64,000 nucleotides of DNA from Nostoc sp. NMS7 (lineage in GTDB: Bacteria > Cyanobacteriota > Cyanobacteriia > Cyanobacteriales > Nostocaceae): NCBI RefSeq assembly GCF_017115085.1, contig NZ_JABXKJ010000107.1:1-64000 (forward strand), given 5' to 3'. This document shows, one piece after another, positions 45,643 to 54,841 of the stretch. Below the pieces are notes generated by a model, which saw only the letters and a list, made by a program, of their open reading frames with translations, was not told where the DNA came from and searched no databases. Each line of letters starts with the position of its first letter. Within the stretch, counting starts at the first letter, position 1. A program made the translations under genes and the position numbers.

Positions 45643-47766
45643 CTAAGTAGTAGAAACTTCTAATTCACCATCGAGATGGGTAACTTCCCATTGAGTCTGT
45701 TCGCCATCACGCCAAAAGCGTAATCCCACCGTAGCGTCTCCCACGGACAAATTTGTGAGTTCTAAATCGGGTAAGCAATCTGGTAGATTCGGCTGTACTT
45801 TTAACTGTTGTTTTGAGGCATCAGCTTTGAGTCCTAAAATGGTACGAATCAGTAAGAAAATTGAACCAGCAGCCCAAGCCTGGGGTATATTAGCGTCTGG
45901 GTAGGGGACTGGAAAGTTATCATCTTGGCGATCAATTCCCGCAAACAATTCTGGCATTCGCCCAGCTTGAAAATAACTAGCAGCAGCAAAAATCCCCTCA
46001 GCAATGCGGTTAGCTTCTTTGTGATAGCCATACTTTTTTAATCCAGCAGCGATGATCGAGTTATCATGAGGCCAAACACTACCGCGTTGATAACTAATTG
46101 GGTTATATGCCAGATTTTCAGATGAAAGAGTCCGCACACCCCAACCACACCACATATCTGGTTGAAAAAGTCGGTTAACAAGTTTTTTTGCTCGTTCCTC
46201 TGGGACGATACCAGACCAGAGCAAATGACCCGGATTTGAGGTAATTGATTGAATTTGCTGCTTTTTATCGTCTAATCCTAAACAGTAAAAGCCAACTGAT
46301 TCCATCCAAAAGCGATCGTTAAATCGTTGATAAAGTTCTTCGGCTTTTTGACGCAGCTTTTTCGCTTGTTCTTTTTCGCCCCAGACTTCATAAATTAAAG
46401 CTGCCCTCAGCCACGCATCATAAACGTAGCCTTGGACTTCACATAAAGCGATTGGCGGCTCAACTAACTCACCATTTGGGTAAACTATTGCGTCACCCGA
46501 ATCTTTCCAACCTTGATTGCGTAATCCTTTTGACGAATGAGTTAAGTACTCAACAAATCCATCCCCGTCCAAGTCGCCGTATTTATCAATCCAATTTAGC
46601 GCCTTTTCCAGTGGTTCTCGGCACTCATCAAGCATACTGAGGTCGGCGTTCCAGTTATAGGCTTCAGATAAAGTAACAATCCAAAGGATGGTAGTATCTA
46701 CTGTTCCGTAATAGGGATGATATGGAAGTAAGTTTAGTGTGGTTAACTCATCGCGCCGCATTTCGTGCAGCATTTTGCCTGGTTGGGCATCGTGCCAATC
46801 ATCCAACTCAGTTGCCTGGAGTTGAGCCAGTTTTAGCAACGTGCCACGGGCAAATTCATGATAAACTGCGATCGCTTGCAAGCTAGCAATTATTGAGTCA
46901 CGTCCAAAAACAGCAACAAACCAGGGAATACCAGCAGCAGGCATCCAAAATTGATGTCCATTATCATCCACCTCAATCCGCAACGCTCCCATATCTGCGA
47001 TCGCTTGCTGATAGTATTCGGCAATTTCAGCATTAGACGAGCGCAACTTTGTTGCATTAGTCAGAAATTCATCCCTAACCTTTCCCGCTTTCGTATTGTG
47101 AGGCACAGCGCAGGTATTTTGAGGTTTGAAAACATTTCCATCAGCTAAGGCTGTAAAATTGACACAAGTGTGCCATGTTTTCCCAGGAGCAATGACCACA
47201 TCAAACATTAAACGACCATTGGCATAGCGTGGCTCAGAATTACCACAAACTGGCTCAATCACAATACCTCGCAAGAAAGAGCCATTGCGATATTCAGTAG
47301 TAAGTACACCATTTTCCCATTTGGTTTGTGTCTCACCCCGCGTCAATATTTGCTGTGATTTGACTTCAAAAATATCCGCAAAATCAGAACGCACAGCTAG
47401 CATTAATTGAAACTTAACAGCTTCACTGTGATAGTTAATTATATCAATATCTTCATGCATACCTTCCACAATGTCGCGCCGAACAGTTACAAGCAAACTA
47501 CCAGCAGGTAAAGAGCCGTTGATAATAGGAAGTTGTGGGTTAGTGAATTGGTAAAGTGCATTATGATGGGTGATATTGCTAGAGGCTAGCAGCGAAAGGC
47601 GATAGCGATTCAGAGAAATTTCGTAGTAAGAAATCAGCCGTGTGTCCCAAACAAAAAAACCTTGAGGTAAATTCTCGTCGATAGAACCATCACTAGCCGT
47701 TACTAAAAAAGAGGAACCATCGTTAATGGTTATCAAACCCGAATTGACAGTAACTTTTGTAGGCAT
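45643..47766 (-). CDS. Amylo-alpha-1,6-glucosidase-like glycogen debranching protein
   Basis: 707-aa protein. The N-terminal domain (about 1-220: GSSFLVTASDGSIDENLPQG, GFFVWDTRLISYYEI) is the bacterial GDE N-terminal type. The C-terminal (alpha/alpha)6 barrel has WFVAVFGRDSIIASLQAI, DGFVEYLTHSSKGLRNQGWKDSGDAI, SVWPHDNSIIAAGLKKYGYH and PELFAGIDR. It should hydrolyse alpha-1,6-linked glucose or related oligosaccharides. It is unrelated in sequence to GlgX of the metabolic island and lies 10 kb from it, so the window has two debranching routes. It is not in an obvious operon. Confidence 0.88.
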   Translation of the reverse strand: MPTKVTVNSGLITINDGSSFLVTASDGSIDENLPQGFFVWDTRLISYYEISLNRYRLSLLASSNITHHNALYQFTNPQLPIINGSLPAGSLLVTVRRDIVEGMHEDIDIINYHSEAVKFQLMLAVRSDFADIFEVKSQQILTRGETQTKWENGVLTTEYRNGSFLRGIVIEPVCGNSEPRYANGRLMFDVVIAPGKTWHTCVNFTALADGNVFKPQNTCAVPHNTKAGKVRDEFLTNATKLRSSNAEIAEYYQQAIADMGALRIEVDDNGHQFWMPAAGIPWFVAVFGRDSIIASLQAIAVYHEFARGTLLKLAQLQATELDDWHDAQPGKMLHEMRRDELTTLNLLPYHPYYGTVDTTILWIVTLSEAYNWNADLSMLDECREPLEKALNWIDKYGDLDGDGFVEYLTHSSKGLRNQGWKDSGDAIVYPNGELVEPPIALCEVQGYVYDAWLRAALIYEVWGEKEQAKKLRQKAEELYQRFNDRFWMESVGFYCLGLDDKKQQIQSITSNPGHLLWSGIVPEERAKKLVNRLFQPDMWCGWGVRTLSSENLAYNPISYQRGSVWPHDNSIIAAGLKKYGYHKEANRIAEGIFAAASYFQAGRMPELFAGIDRQDDNFPVPYPDANIPQAWAAGSIFLLIRTILGLKADASKQQLKVQPNLPDCLPDLELTNLSVGDATVGLRFWRDGEQTQWEVTHLDGELEVSTT

Positions 47767-47860
47767 TCTCAATTAACCAATTGTGTGGTTTTAATTTCCC
47801 CGCTTCCAACAAGCAGCAAGTTTTGTGGCTCTTTTTAAATCCCAGCTACAAAACTTAAGT

Positions 47861-47888
47861 ACGAATTACGAATTACGAATTACGAATT
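47861..47888. repeat. Heptanucleotide tandem repeat (ACGAATT)x4
   Basis: Four exact copies of ACGAATT end three bases before the stop codon of the short-chain dehydrogenase remnant on the opposite strand. It is the same repeat class as the CAATTCG tracts, with a different unit. Confidence 0.9.
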
Positions 47889-47891
47889 ATC

Positions 47892-48330
47892 TTAACCATT
47901 CTCTGTAAAACCTGGATATAATGTCATACCACCATCTACAAACAGTGTTGTACCGTTGACATAATCAGAGTCATCAGAAGCCAACCAAACTGCTGCTTTG
48001 GCGATATCTTCTACATCACCCACACGTTTTGCTGGAATTAGTTTTAGTAAATTTGCCTCTGCTTGTGGGGTATCCCAAGCTGATTTGTTAATTGGGGTTT
48101 TGATTGCACCAGGAGCAATACTATTAACACGAATTTTGTGGGGGGCAAGTTCTTGGGCAATACTTTGCATCATCATATTAATACCACCCTTGCTAGTAGC
48201 ATAATTGACGTGACCAGCCCAAGGAATTACCTGATGCAGCCAAATAGCGAGCGATCGCTTCACCAATCCCAGAACTACCACCTGTCACAAGTGCTTTTTG
48301 ACCTTTAAGCAGATAAGGGGAATAACTCAT
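47892..48330 (-). pseudogene. Short-chain dehydrogenase with internal deletion
   Basis: From ATG at 48330 the frame reads MSYSPYLLKGQKALVTGGSS and GIGEAIARYLAASG, the Rossmann start of a classical SDR (TGGSSGIG). It then shifts frame. The other frame reads HVNYATSKGGINMMMQSIAQ (catalytic YxxxK) and RVNSIAPGAIKTPIN to the normal C-terminus DGGMTLYPGF. About 110 middle residues, including the NNAG and catalytic Ser segments, are deleted and the join is out of frame. The original was close to glucose-1-dehydrogenase-like SDRs. Confidence 0.85.
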
Positions 48331-48921
48331 AATACTTTTTCAGAATTTTTGCTATGTATTTTCATTTGCAAAGTTTGAGGATAGCTGATATTGAAAACTT
48401 ATGATTGAATCCAAATTGAAGCAAGCTGTCCTACGTTGAACTTTTTATACCAATTACACATTTTGCTTATGTTTTTAATTTTTGACAGCTATTTTGGTGA
48501 TTCTGGCATTACTTTAGAGGTTTGCAAGAATGAACGCTTCTAGCCATTGGAATAATAAATATCTCTACCGAAAGAGCTATAAAAATTTCATCACGATTTC
48601 ATTATTGGATGAAATCTTTAAAGGATGAAGTCAATGAAGAGGAAAAGGGGCAGGGATCAGGGGGCAGGGGGAAAACCCCATAAATAAATTTATTAGAATT
48701 ATAAATTGGAGGAATTTAGCTTACAGGAAACCATAATTTATTTTTGGATAATTCATCCCTAAGATAGTAGCTTTTTGCTCTATCTTTTAGATATTAATTG
48801 TTAGGAATTCTAAATGTTGTCAGCATCTGCAAAATTAAAAATCTTCAAACATTCAATACTGAATCCTATTTTTACAAAATATCTAAGTAATCACAGATCC
48901 TGACATCCCAAGGAAAAAACG
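48331..48921. other. 590-bp gene-free stretch
   Basis: No supportable frame on either strand. It contains a purine-rich low-complexity block (GGGGCAGGGATCAGGGGGCAG, near 48648-48670) of a type repeated between genes in these genomes, and an imperfect inverted repeat around ATTTCATTATTGGATGAAAT (48594-48613). The 90 bp before the DUF2231 gene are AT-rich and presumably hold its promoter. Confidence 0.5.
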
Positions 48922-49449
48922 ATGTCTGCCTTACCTCTCAATAGCCAGAATCTACCGTACCCCGATCCTTTGCACCCAATTATCGTTCACTTTGTGATTG
49001 CGATGGTGTTTTTTTCTTTCTTTTGCGATGTAGTGGGATATTTTAGCCGCAATGTGCGTTTATTTGAGGTGAGTTTCTGGAATATGTTTGTTGCTGCGAT
49101 CGCAATTTTCTTAGCGATTATCTTTGGCCAGTTTGAAGCCGGACTAGCAAAAGTCCAGACAGCAGCCCAATCAACACTGATTAGCGGTACTTACTTTGCC
49201 TTAATGGAAACAGATGTATACGTTGAATCCCTTGATCAATACGCCTCAAAAGCAATTCAAGAAACTCCAGCACCAGGTAAAGATCCACTAATTGCACGGG
49301 GGTTACAAAAAGAGCAATATGTTGGCATTATTGGACTAGCGATCGCTCTAATTGCTGCTGTTGGATTTTTTAGTCGCCGAGTTGAATATGCTATTGGATT
49401 TGCTGTGTTCCTCACCGCTATTTTGATAGCTTTGTTTTTATTCATCTAG
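48922..49449 (+). CDS. DUF2231 membrane protein
   Basis: 175-aa protein with four helices (about residues 22-42, 52-70, 132-148 and 155-175). The family marker is the N-terminal LHPIIVHFVIAMVFFSFFCD, with two conserved histidines close to the membrane face. A long extracytoplasmic loop separates helices 2 and 3. DUF2231 proteins are found in bacteria next to redox enzymes; their function is unknown. It precedes an NDH-2-like dehydrogenase by 53 bp on the same strand, so an electron-transfer role is possible. Confidence 0.85.
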   Translation: MSALPLNSQNLPYPDPLHPIIVHFVIAMVFFSFFCDVVGYFSRNVRLFEVSFWNMFVAAIAIFLAIIFGQFEAGLAKVQTAAQSTLISGTYFALMETDVYVESLDQYASKAIQETPAPGKDPLIARGLQKEQYVGIIGLAIALIAAVGFFSRRVEYAIGFAVFLTAILIALFLFI

Positions 49450-49502
49450 CATAGCTTTCATTAATAAAACATCATAATTTAACAAGATTTTCGAGGGATT
49501 CT

Positions 49503-50870
49503 ATGAACAGCCCAGTTTATCAAACTGTGATTATCGGCGGCGGCTTTACGGGATTATTTACAGCCTTACACCTAGCTCACGAAAATTATCCTCGCTCTGT
49601 TATATTGATAGATAAAGACGAGCGCTTTTGCTTTAAGCCGCTACTATATGAATATTTCGATGGTGAGATGGATAGCTTTCAAGTAGTCCCGCGTTTTTCG
49701 GAATTACTTAAAGGTAGCGGTGTTATCTTTGTTCAAGATGCAGTGCAATCGATAGACTTGCATCAAAAGGCAGTCAAATTAGCTTCGGGAAACTCTTACA
49801 ATTACAGCAACTTAGTATTAGCTTTGGGCAGTGTTACTGGCTATCATCAAGTTGAAGGTGCTAGAGAAAATGCCTTTCCTTTCTGGACGCAAGCAGATGC
49901 GATCGCTCTTGATCGTCATTTACGCGACTGTTTGCAAAAAGCTATCCAAACTGAAGATGTAGAACAACGTCGAAAACTATTAACAGTAGTCATAGTTGGT
50001 GGTGGTGCTTCTGGTGTAGAAATGGCGGCAACTTTAGCTGATTTTCTCCCACATTGGTATAGCGCTTTGGGAGGAAATTCTGCTGAAATTCGGGTGATTC
50101 TTCTCAATCATGGTCAAAAAATCCTTGATGGCGATATTAACGATCCACTACGTCCAATTGCGGAGAAAGAATTACAAAAACGGACTATACCAATTGAAAT
50201 TCTCATGGGAGCAGAAGCTACTGCTGTTTACCCCAATACAATTGAATATAAGAGCAATAATCAAGTTAACATACTGCCAACATACACCACTATTTGGACT
50301 GCTGGTACTTCCACTCATCCACTGATTCAAGACTTACCAATTCCCAAAGAACATCGGGATCATCATAACCGTCCCTTAGTCACTCCCACTATGCAACTGC
50401 TCGACTTTCCAGAAGTTTTTGCAGGCGGTGATTGTGCAGCAGTTCAGGATAATTCGCTACCACCTACAGCCCAAGTTGCTTATCAGCAAGGAGCCAATAT
50501 TGCCCAGAATTTGAAAGCGATCGCTCTAGGAGAAGAACTCAAACCAGCAAAGGTAAATATACGCGGAACTCTCTTAAAATTGGGGTTAAATGATGCTGCT
50601 GCTAACCTTTTCAATGTTTTTGAAGTTGCAGGCGAATCTGGGCATTTAATCCGTCAAGGCACTTATTTAACGCTATTGCCAACACCAATTCATGACTTTA
50701 AAGCAACAACTGAATGGGTGGATGAAGAGATTTTTCATCACCACCTTGACCCTCACGATGTAGGTAAAAAAGTCGTGCAAGCAGTGGAAGTAGTTGGTGC
50801 AGGAGTTGTAGGTGTTTTAGTTGCCAGAAAATTATTAAAAATGTTGGGAGACGAGGAGAAAAATAAATAA
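49503..50870 (+). CDS. NAD(P)/FAD-dependent oxidoreductase, type II NADH dehydrogenase-like
   Basis: 455-aa two-dinucleotide-binding flavoprotein. The FAD fold is at the N-terminus (VIIGGGFTGLFTALHLAHE), the NAD(P)-binding fold in the middle (LTVVIVGGGASGVEMAATLA) and the third FAD contact at VFAGGDCAAVQDNSLPPTAQ. The NDH-2-like motif AYQQGANIAQNL follows. The C-terminus ends in an amphipathic hydrophobic helix (VVGAGVVGVLVARKLLKML), typical of membrane-attached NDH-2. It would pass electrons from NAD(P)H to quinones. It forms a likely pair with the DUF2231 gene. Confidence 0.9.
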   Translation: MNSPVYQTVIIGGGFTGLFTALHLAHENYPRSVILIDKDERFCFKPLLYEYFDGEMDSFQVVPRFSELLKGSGVIFVQDAVQSIDLHQKAVKLASGNSYNYSNLVLALGSVTGYHQVEGARENAFPFWTQADAIALDRHLRDCLQKAIQTEDVEQRRKLLTVVIVGGGASGVEMAATLADFLPHWYSALGGNSAEIRVILLNHGQKILDGDINDPLRPIAEKELQKRTIPIEILMGAEATAVYPNTIEYKSNNQVNILPTYTTIWTAGTSTHPLIQDLPIPKEHRDHHNRPLVTPTMQLLDFPEVFAGGDCAAVQDNSLPPTAQVAYQQGANIAQNLKAIALGEELKPAKVNIRGTLLKLGLNDAAANLFNVFEVAGESGHLIRQGTYLTLLPTPIHDFKATTEWVDEEIFHHHLDPHDVGKKVVQAVEVVGAGVVGVLVARKLLKMLGDEEKNK

Positions 50871-50880
50871 GGATTGGGGA

Positions 50881-51156
50881 GTGGCAAAAAGCTTCCTGGG
50901 AATGCATATTGATAGCCGCAGTCTCAACTGGCGTGCAACCCAATCTCGCTTGGATAATTTACCAGGAGCAGAAGTCAAGATTACAGCATTGCGACCTGTT
51001 GAAGATGGTGTGGGAATTGAACTGTTAGACTATATTGTGCCTGGAAAAGGCCGCCCAATGCCGAGTGCCTGGAAAAGTTGTGATATTGCACATATCCAAA
51101 TTGAGCTTATAGTTGCCCAACTGCTAGACGGCATTAATTCTTATTTATTTCTTTAG
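50881..51156 (+). pseudogene. VOC/glyoxalase-family fragment
   Basis: 91 codons without a complete domain. FLGMHIDSRSLNWRATQSRL, then LPGAEVKITALRPVEDGVGI and ELLDYIVPGKGRPMPSAWKS with DIAHIQIELIV, match one central beta-alpha-beta module of vicinal-oxygen-chelate proteins. Both the beginning (first metal ligand strand) and the end of the domain are missing. It starts with GTG, ten bases after the flavoprotein stop. It may be the residue of a lost gene, although the frame is intact. Confidence 0.6.
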
Positions 51157-51232
51157 TAGAATAAGAATTTCATAATTATTTCACTTTTTCGTGAAAGCGT
51201 AATTAAAGAAGGCTTTTAGCACTGGGTTGACT

Positions 51233-51967
51233 ATGCGGCTGATATTAGTTGAGGATGAAGCAGATTTAGGTGCAGCAATCAAACAAGTCCTGAGCCATGA
51301 GGCGTATATAGTTGACTGGTTTCTAGATGGTACTCAGGCATGGCAATATTTAGAAACTGGCTGGACTGAGTACACACTTGCGATTTTTGATTGGATGCTG
51401 CCTGGAGTATCGGGGATAGAGTTGTGTAAATGGTTGCGATCGCGCCAATTAACTCTACCTGTATTAATGCTAACGGCTAAAGACCGAATGGAGGAAAAGA
51501 TTATTGGTCTAGATAGCGGTGCAGATGATTATTTGGTTAAACCCTTTGATATGGCAGAACTGCTGGCAAGATTGCGGGCATTACAACGGCGATCTTCTTA
51601 CGTAGGAGTAACGCTGACACCTCAAGTCCAACCCCGACGCTTACAAGTAGGTTGCCTGACGCTCAATTACAGCACTCATCAACTTACTCGTCAGTATGGT
51701 CACGGTGAAAATCAAATATTCTCTTTAACTGTCAAGGAATTTCAATTGCTGGAATATTTCATGAGACATCCTAACCAAATTGTCAGCCGCGACCAAATTA
51801 TTAATCAGCTTTGGGAAATTGGTGCAGAACCAGTTAGTAATGTCGTAGCAGCACAAATTCGCTTATTGAGACGCAAATTAGGAGAAGAAGAGAACGAATC
51901 TTTAATTGAAACTGTTTATGGTGTGGGCTATCGTCTCAATATTCCAGCTGCGGAAATAAGCAGATGA
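51233..51967 (+). CDS. rppA: OmpR-family response regulator, RppA type
   Basis: 244-aa regulator. The receiver has E7-D-E, phospho-acceptor D53 in LAIFDWMLPGVSG, LMLTAKD and DYLVKPFD. The output winged helix has SLTVKEFQLLEYFMRHPNQI, VVAAQIRLLRRKLGEE and ETVYGVGYRL. The 'IFDWMLPG' stretch and overall likeness match the cyanobacterial RppA/NrsR group, known from redox- or nickel-responsive control in Synechocystis. The ATG is preferred to a TTG two codons upstream. The RppB-type kinase follows after 45 bp. No metal-efflux genes are adjacent, so the signal is open. Confidence 0.88.
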   Translation: MRLILVEDEADLGAAIKQVLSHEAYIVDWFLDGTQAWQYLETGWTEYTLAIFDWMLPGVSGIELCKWLRSRQLTLPVLMLTAKDRMEEKIIGLDSGADDYLVKPFDMAELLARLRALQRRSSYVGVTLTPQVQPRRLQVGCLTLNYSTHQLTRQYGHGENQIFSLTVKEFQLLEYFMRHPNQIVSRDQIINQLWEIGAEPVSNVVAAQIRLLRRKLGEEENESLIETVYGVGYRLNIPAAEISR

Positions 51968-52012
51968 TTTCTGCTAACTCGACAGCGACACTTTCACCAA
52001 GGTTATAGAAAT

Positions 52013-53347
52013 ATGGAACGCAACCCCATTTTCCACCAGACTCGGTTGCGGCTGGCAGCTTGGTATACCCTCGTCATGGGCGGTATTTTAGGGCTATCTA
52101 GTTTGGGGGTTTATAGTGTGGTTGCCCATGCCTACTATGAAACCATAGACCAGGGATTGCAATCAGTCGCAAAGGCACTCCATAAAAGTATTGAACCGGC
52201 TTGGCAGCAACCCGGACAATTACAACGCCTGAATAAAGAATTTTCTTTAGAATTATGTGTGGCTCAGACAAATTGTTTGCCTAAAACAACAGCTATTAAA
52301 AAATCAATCACAGAGGCGGCGAATCCAGTTAATTACTATATACGCTTATTGAATCGCTCAGGAAAACTTTTTGCTAGTGGAGGTATGGAATTTGACAATT
52401 TACCGATTACCTCAGAATTACAGCATTGGCAAATATTAACAGATTCTTCTGGCGCTCGATACCGCGAAATCACTTTACCTTTGTATACTCAAAAACAGGT
52501 TTCGGGTTATCTACAAGTGGCGCGTAGTATCACTGATTTAGACCAACATATTGCTTATTTAAGATTAGCTTTGGTGTTGGGATTGCCAATTTCCATGATT
52601 TTCGTTGGTTTGTCTAGTTGGTGGTTGGCAGGAAGGGCAATGCAACCTGTATATCTTTCCTACCAACAAATGCAACAATTTACTGCTGATGCTGCCCATG
52701 AGTTTCGCACACCTTTAGCAGCAATGTACTCTACTATTGAAGCTGCTATCAAGTTACAGCAAGAACCAAAATCCAATGGTGGAATTTTAGATGTACTCAA
52801 ACGCCAAAATCGGCGACTATCACAATTAGTAGGAGATTTGCTGTTATTAACGAGGATAGACCAAAAAGAACTAACAGGAGAATATCAGTCTTGCTGTTTG
52901 AATGATTTAATTAGCGACTTAATTGAGGAATTAGCATTTTTGGCAGTAGAAACTAAAGTCAATCTCTCTAAACAGGTACAAATCCTAGAAAAACTGTATG
53001 TGATGGGAAATGAAGAACAGCTTTATCGCTTAATTTCCAACTTAATTTCTAATGCAATTCAAGCTACATTTAGCGGTGGGAAAGTTACGGTTTTTTTGGA
53101 AAAAAGTGAGCTTTACGCCATGATTAAAATTCAAGATACAGGAATTGGTATTGCTGTTGAACATCAACAGCGAATTTTTGATCGCTTCTACCGAGTAGAT
53201 CGCGATCGCTCTCGTACCTCTGGCGGTTCGGGTTTGGGATTAGCGATCGCCATCGCAATCGCCAGAGCGCATAAAGGCAATATTCACGTTCAAAGTCAAC
53301 CTGGGCTAGGTAGTACATTTACAGTTCGACTTCCTCTTTCATCGTGA
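52013..53347 (+). CDS. rppB: Sensor histidine kinase, RppB type
   Basis: 444-aa membrane kinase. Helix 1 (about 17-40), an extracytoplasmic domain of about 140 residues, helix 2 (about 184-206), a short HAMP-like linker, and the H-box FTADAAHEFRTPLAAMYSTI with H229. N-box NLISNAIQAT, G1 DTGIGIAVEHQ, F-box FDRFYRVDRDRSR and G2 GGSGLGLAIAIAIARAHKG are present. The extracytoplasmic part has two cysteines (LCVAQTNC), a possible disulfide or metal site. It is paired with RppA upstream. NrsS and RppB in Synechocystis are the nearest described relatives. Confidence 0.88.
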   Translation: MERNPIFHQTRLRLAAWYTLVMGGILGLSSLGVYSVVAHAYYETIDQGLQSVAKALHKSIEPAWQQPGQLQRLNKEFSLELCVAQTNCLPKTTAIKKSITEAANPVNYYIRLLNRSGKLFASGGMEFDNLPITSELQHWQILTDSSGARYREITLPLYTQKQVSGYLQVARSITDLDQHIAYLRLALVLGLPISMIFVGLSSWWLAGRAMQPVYLSYQQMQQFTADAAHEFRTPLAAMYSTIEAAIKLQQEPKSNGGILDVLKRQNRRLSQLVGDLLLLTRIDQKELTGEYQSCCLNDLISDLIEELAFLAVETKVNLSKQVQILEKLYVMGNEEQLYRLISNLISNAIQATFSGGKVTVFLEKSELYAMIKIQDTGIGIAVEHQQRIFDRFYRVDRDRSRTSGGSGLGLAIAIAIARAHKGNIHVQSQPGLGSTFTVRLPLSS

Positions 53348-53471
53348 TTTCTGGAAATAAATGTTGCTATCTAGTGCATTATTTATCTTGATAACGATAT
53401 TCTATGCTAAGTAAGTTGGTGGGAATGAACCAAATTATATTACGAAACATAAATATGCTTAAAACCCTTAC

Positions 53472-53506
53472 CAATGACCAATGACAAAGGACTAATGACT
53501 AATGAC
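53472..53506. repeat. Short tandem repeats in the rppB-DUF389 gap
   Basis: CAATGAC twice, then ACTAATG twice, with five bases between. This is the same kind of low-copy heptamer tract as elsewhere in the window. The remaining 250-bp gap holds no gene. Confidence 0.7.
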
Positions 53507-53595
53507 AGTCACCGCCAGTTAGCTTTAATTACACCGACTTACTTAAAGCTTTTGTTTAAAATCCAGAATCTAAAATCATTTGATTTGGAGGAGTT

Positions 53596-54606
53596 TTGAT
53601 AAATAATATTCGCAATCGCTTTAGGGGTTTTAAGCGCAAAAGGGTTGAACCATCACAACTAAAACAGTTGGTACATGAGTTATTGGAAGAGTCTAGTCTC
53701 GACGCAACATATTTGGTTTTGATTATTGGCTCATGTGCGATCGCTACATTTGGTCTACTTGCCAATAGCACTGCTGTAATTATCGGCGCAATGATTATCG
53801 CACCTCTGATGTTGCCAATTCGAGGTTTAGCCTTTGGTGCATTAATTGGAAATATCAACCTATTTCGTAAAGGCGTAATAGCAGTATTCTTAGGCACATT
53901 ACTAGCACTTGTAATTTCTTGCAGTATAGGTTGGATCGTTAATCTACCTAGTTTCGGCAGTGAAGTGCTATCTCGCTCCAAACCTAACCTGCTTGATTTG
54001 GGTATTGCAGTCGCAGCAGGTGGTATTAGTGGCTACGCTAAGGTAAATTCAAAAATCTCTGCTAGTGTGGCAGGGACGGCAATAGCTGTTGCCCTTATGC
54101 CCCCAATTTGCGTCATCGGTTTAGGTCTAGCAAAATTTAACTTGTCACTCAGCTTAGGAGCGACTTTGCTCTACCTAACAAATCTTTTGGGTATTAGCCT
54201 TGCTTGTATGCTGACATTTTTATTCACCGGTTATTCTCCTGTCGATCGCGCCCAAAAAGCACTGCTATGGGCATTGGGGTTAACAGGTGCTTTACTGATA
54301 CCTTTAACTGTGAGCTTTACCCAATTAGTTAGACAAGCAGAACTCGAAACCCATTTGAGAAAGGCACTGCTGAACCGAACTGTAACTTTTCAACGTTTGG
54401 AACTACTGAAAACTGATACTAATTGGCTGAGTAATCCGCCTCAAGTTCGCTTGAGTGTTAGCGCACAAGAACCTGTAACATCAAAGCAAGTAAGCCTTTT
54501 AGAAGCGTTTCTTGAAAAAGAAACTAGGCAACGTTTTTCCCTGATTTTTGAAGTTAGTCAAGTGAAAGAAGTCAGAGGAGAAAAATCAGATTATCCTCAC
54601 AAATAA
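53596..54606 (+). CDS. DUF389 membrane protein (TIGR00341-type)
   Basis: 336-aa membrane protein. After a basic N-terminus (RFRGFKRKRVEPSQLKQLV) come five or six helices with the family's STAVIIGAMIIAPLMLPIRG and VAGTAIAVALMPPICVIGLG motifs, then a soluble C-terminal domain of about 90 residues. The start is a TTG with GGAGGAG six to twelve bases upstream, a strong ribosome site that supports this unusual start. Function is unknown; the family is often near transport or stress genes. A perfect palindrome lies 44 bp downstream. Confidence 0.87.
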   Translation: MINNIRNRFRGFKRKRVEPSQLKQLVHELLEESSLDATYLVLIIGSCAIATFGLLANSTAVIIGAMIIAPLMLPIRGLAFGALIGNINLFRKGVIAVFLGTLLALVISCSIGWIVNLPSFGSEVLSRSKPNLLDLGIAVAAGGISGYAKVNSKISASVAGTAIAVALMPPICVIGLGLAKFNLSLSLGATLLYLTNLLGISLACMLTFLFTGYSPVDRAQKALLWALGLTGALLIPLTVSFTQLVRQAELETHLRKALLNRTVTFQRLELLKTDTNWLSNPPQVRLSVSAQEPVTSKQVSLLEAFLEKETRQRFSLIFEVSQVKEVRGEKSDYPHK

Positions 54607-54649
54607 AATAGATATCGACCGAATTTAAATATGCGTTATTCAGAATCCT

Positions 54650-54680
54650 TGTAGAGACGTAGCACTGCTACGTCTCTACA
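54650..54680. terminator. Perfect 31-bp palindrome downstream of the DUF389 gene
   Basis: TGTAGAGACGTAGCA-C-TGCTACGTCTCTACA: 15-bp perfect arms around one base. Transcribed, it would form a very stable hairpin, but no T-run follows. The GTAGAGACG motif also occurs in the MITE at 3659 and near 44218-44240, so it may equally be a dispersed repeat. Confidence 0.5.
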
Positions 54681-54841
54681 TTCATTTTCACTCCTATATC
54701 TAATATCTAAAATCCTATTATCTTGCCCTAAAATAAATTTTTCATCCTATTTATAGATAGGAAAAACGAACTAAAGGTGGAGTTAGATATCAGGATTTTT
54801 TTATATAGTTATTAAAGTTGACTAATTAAGCAAGTAAGATC

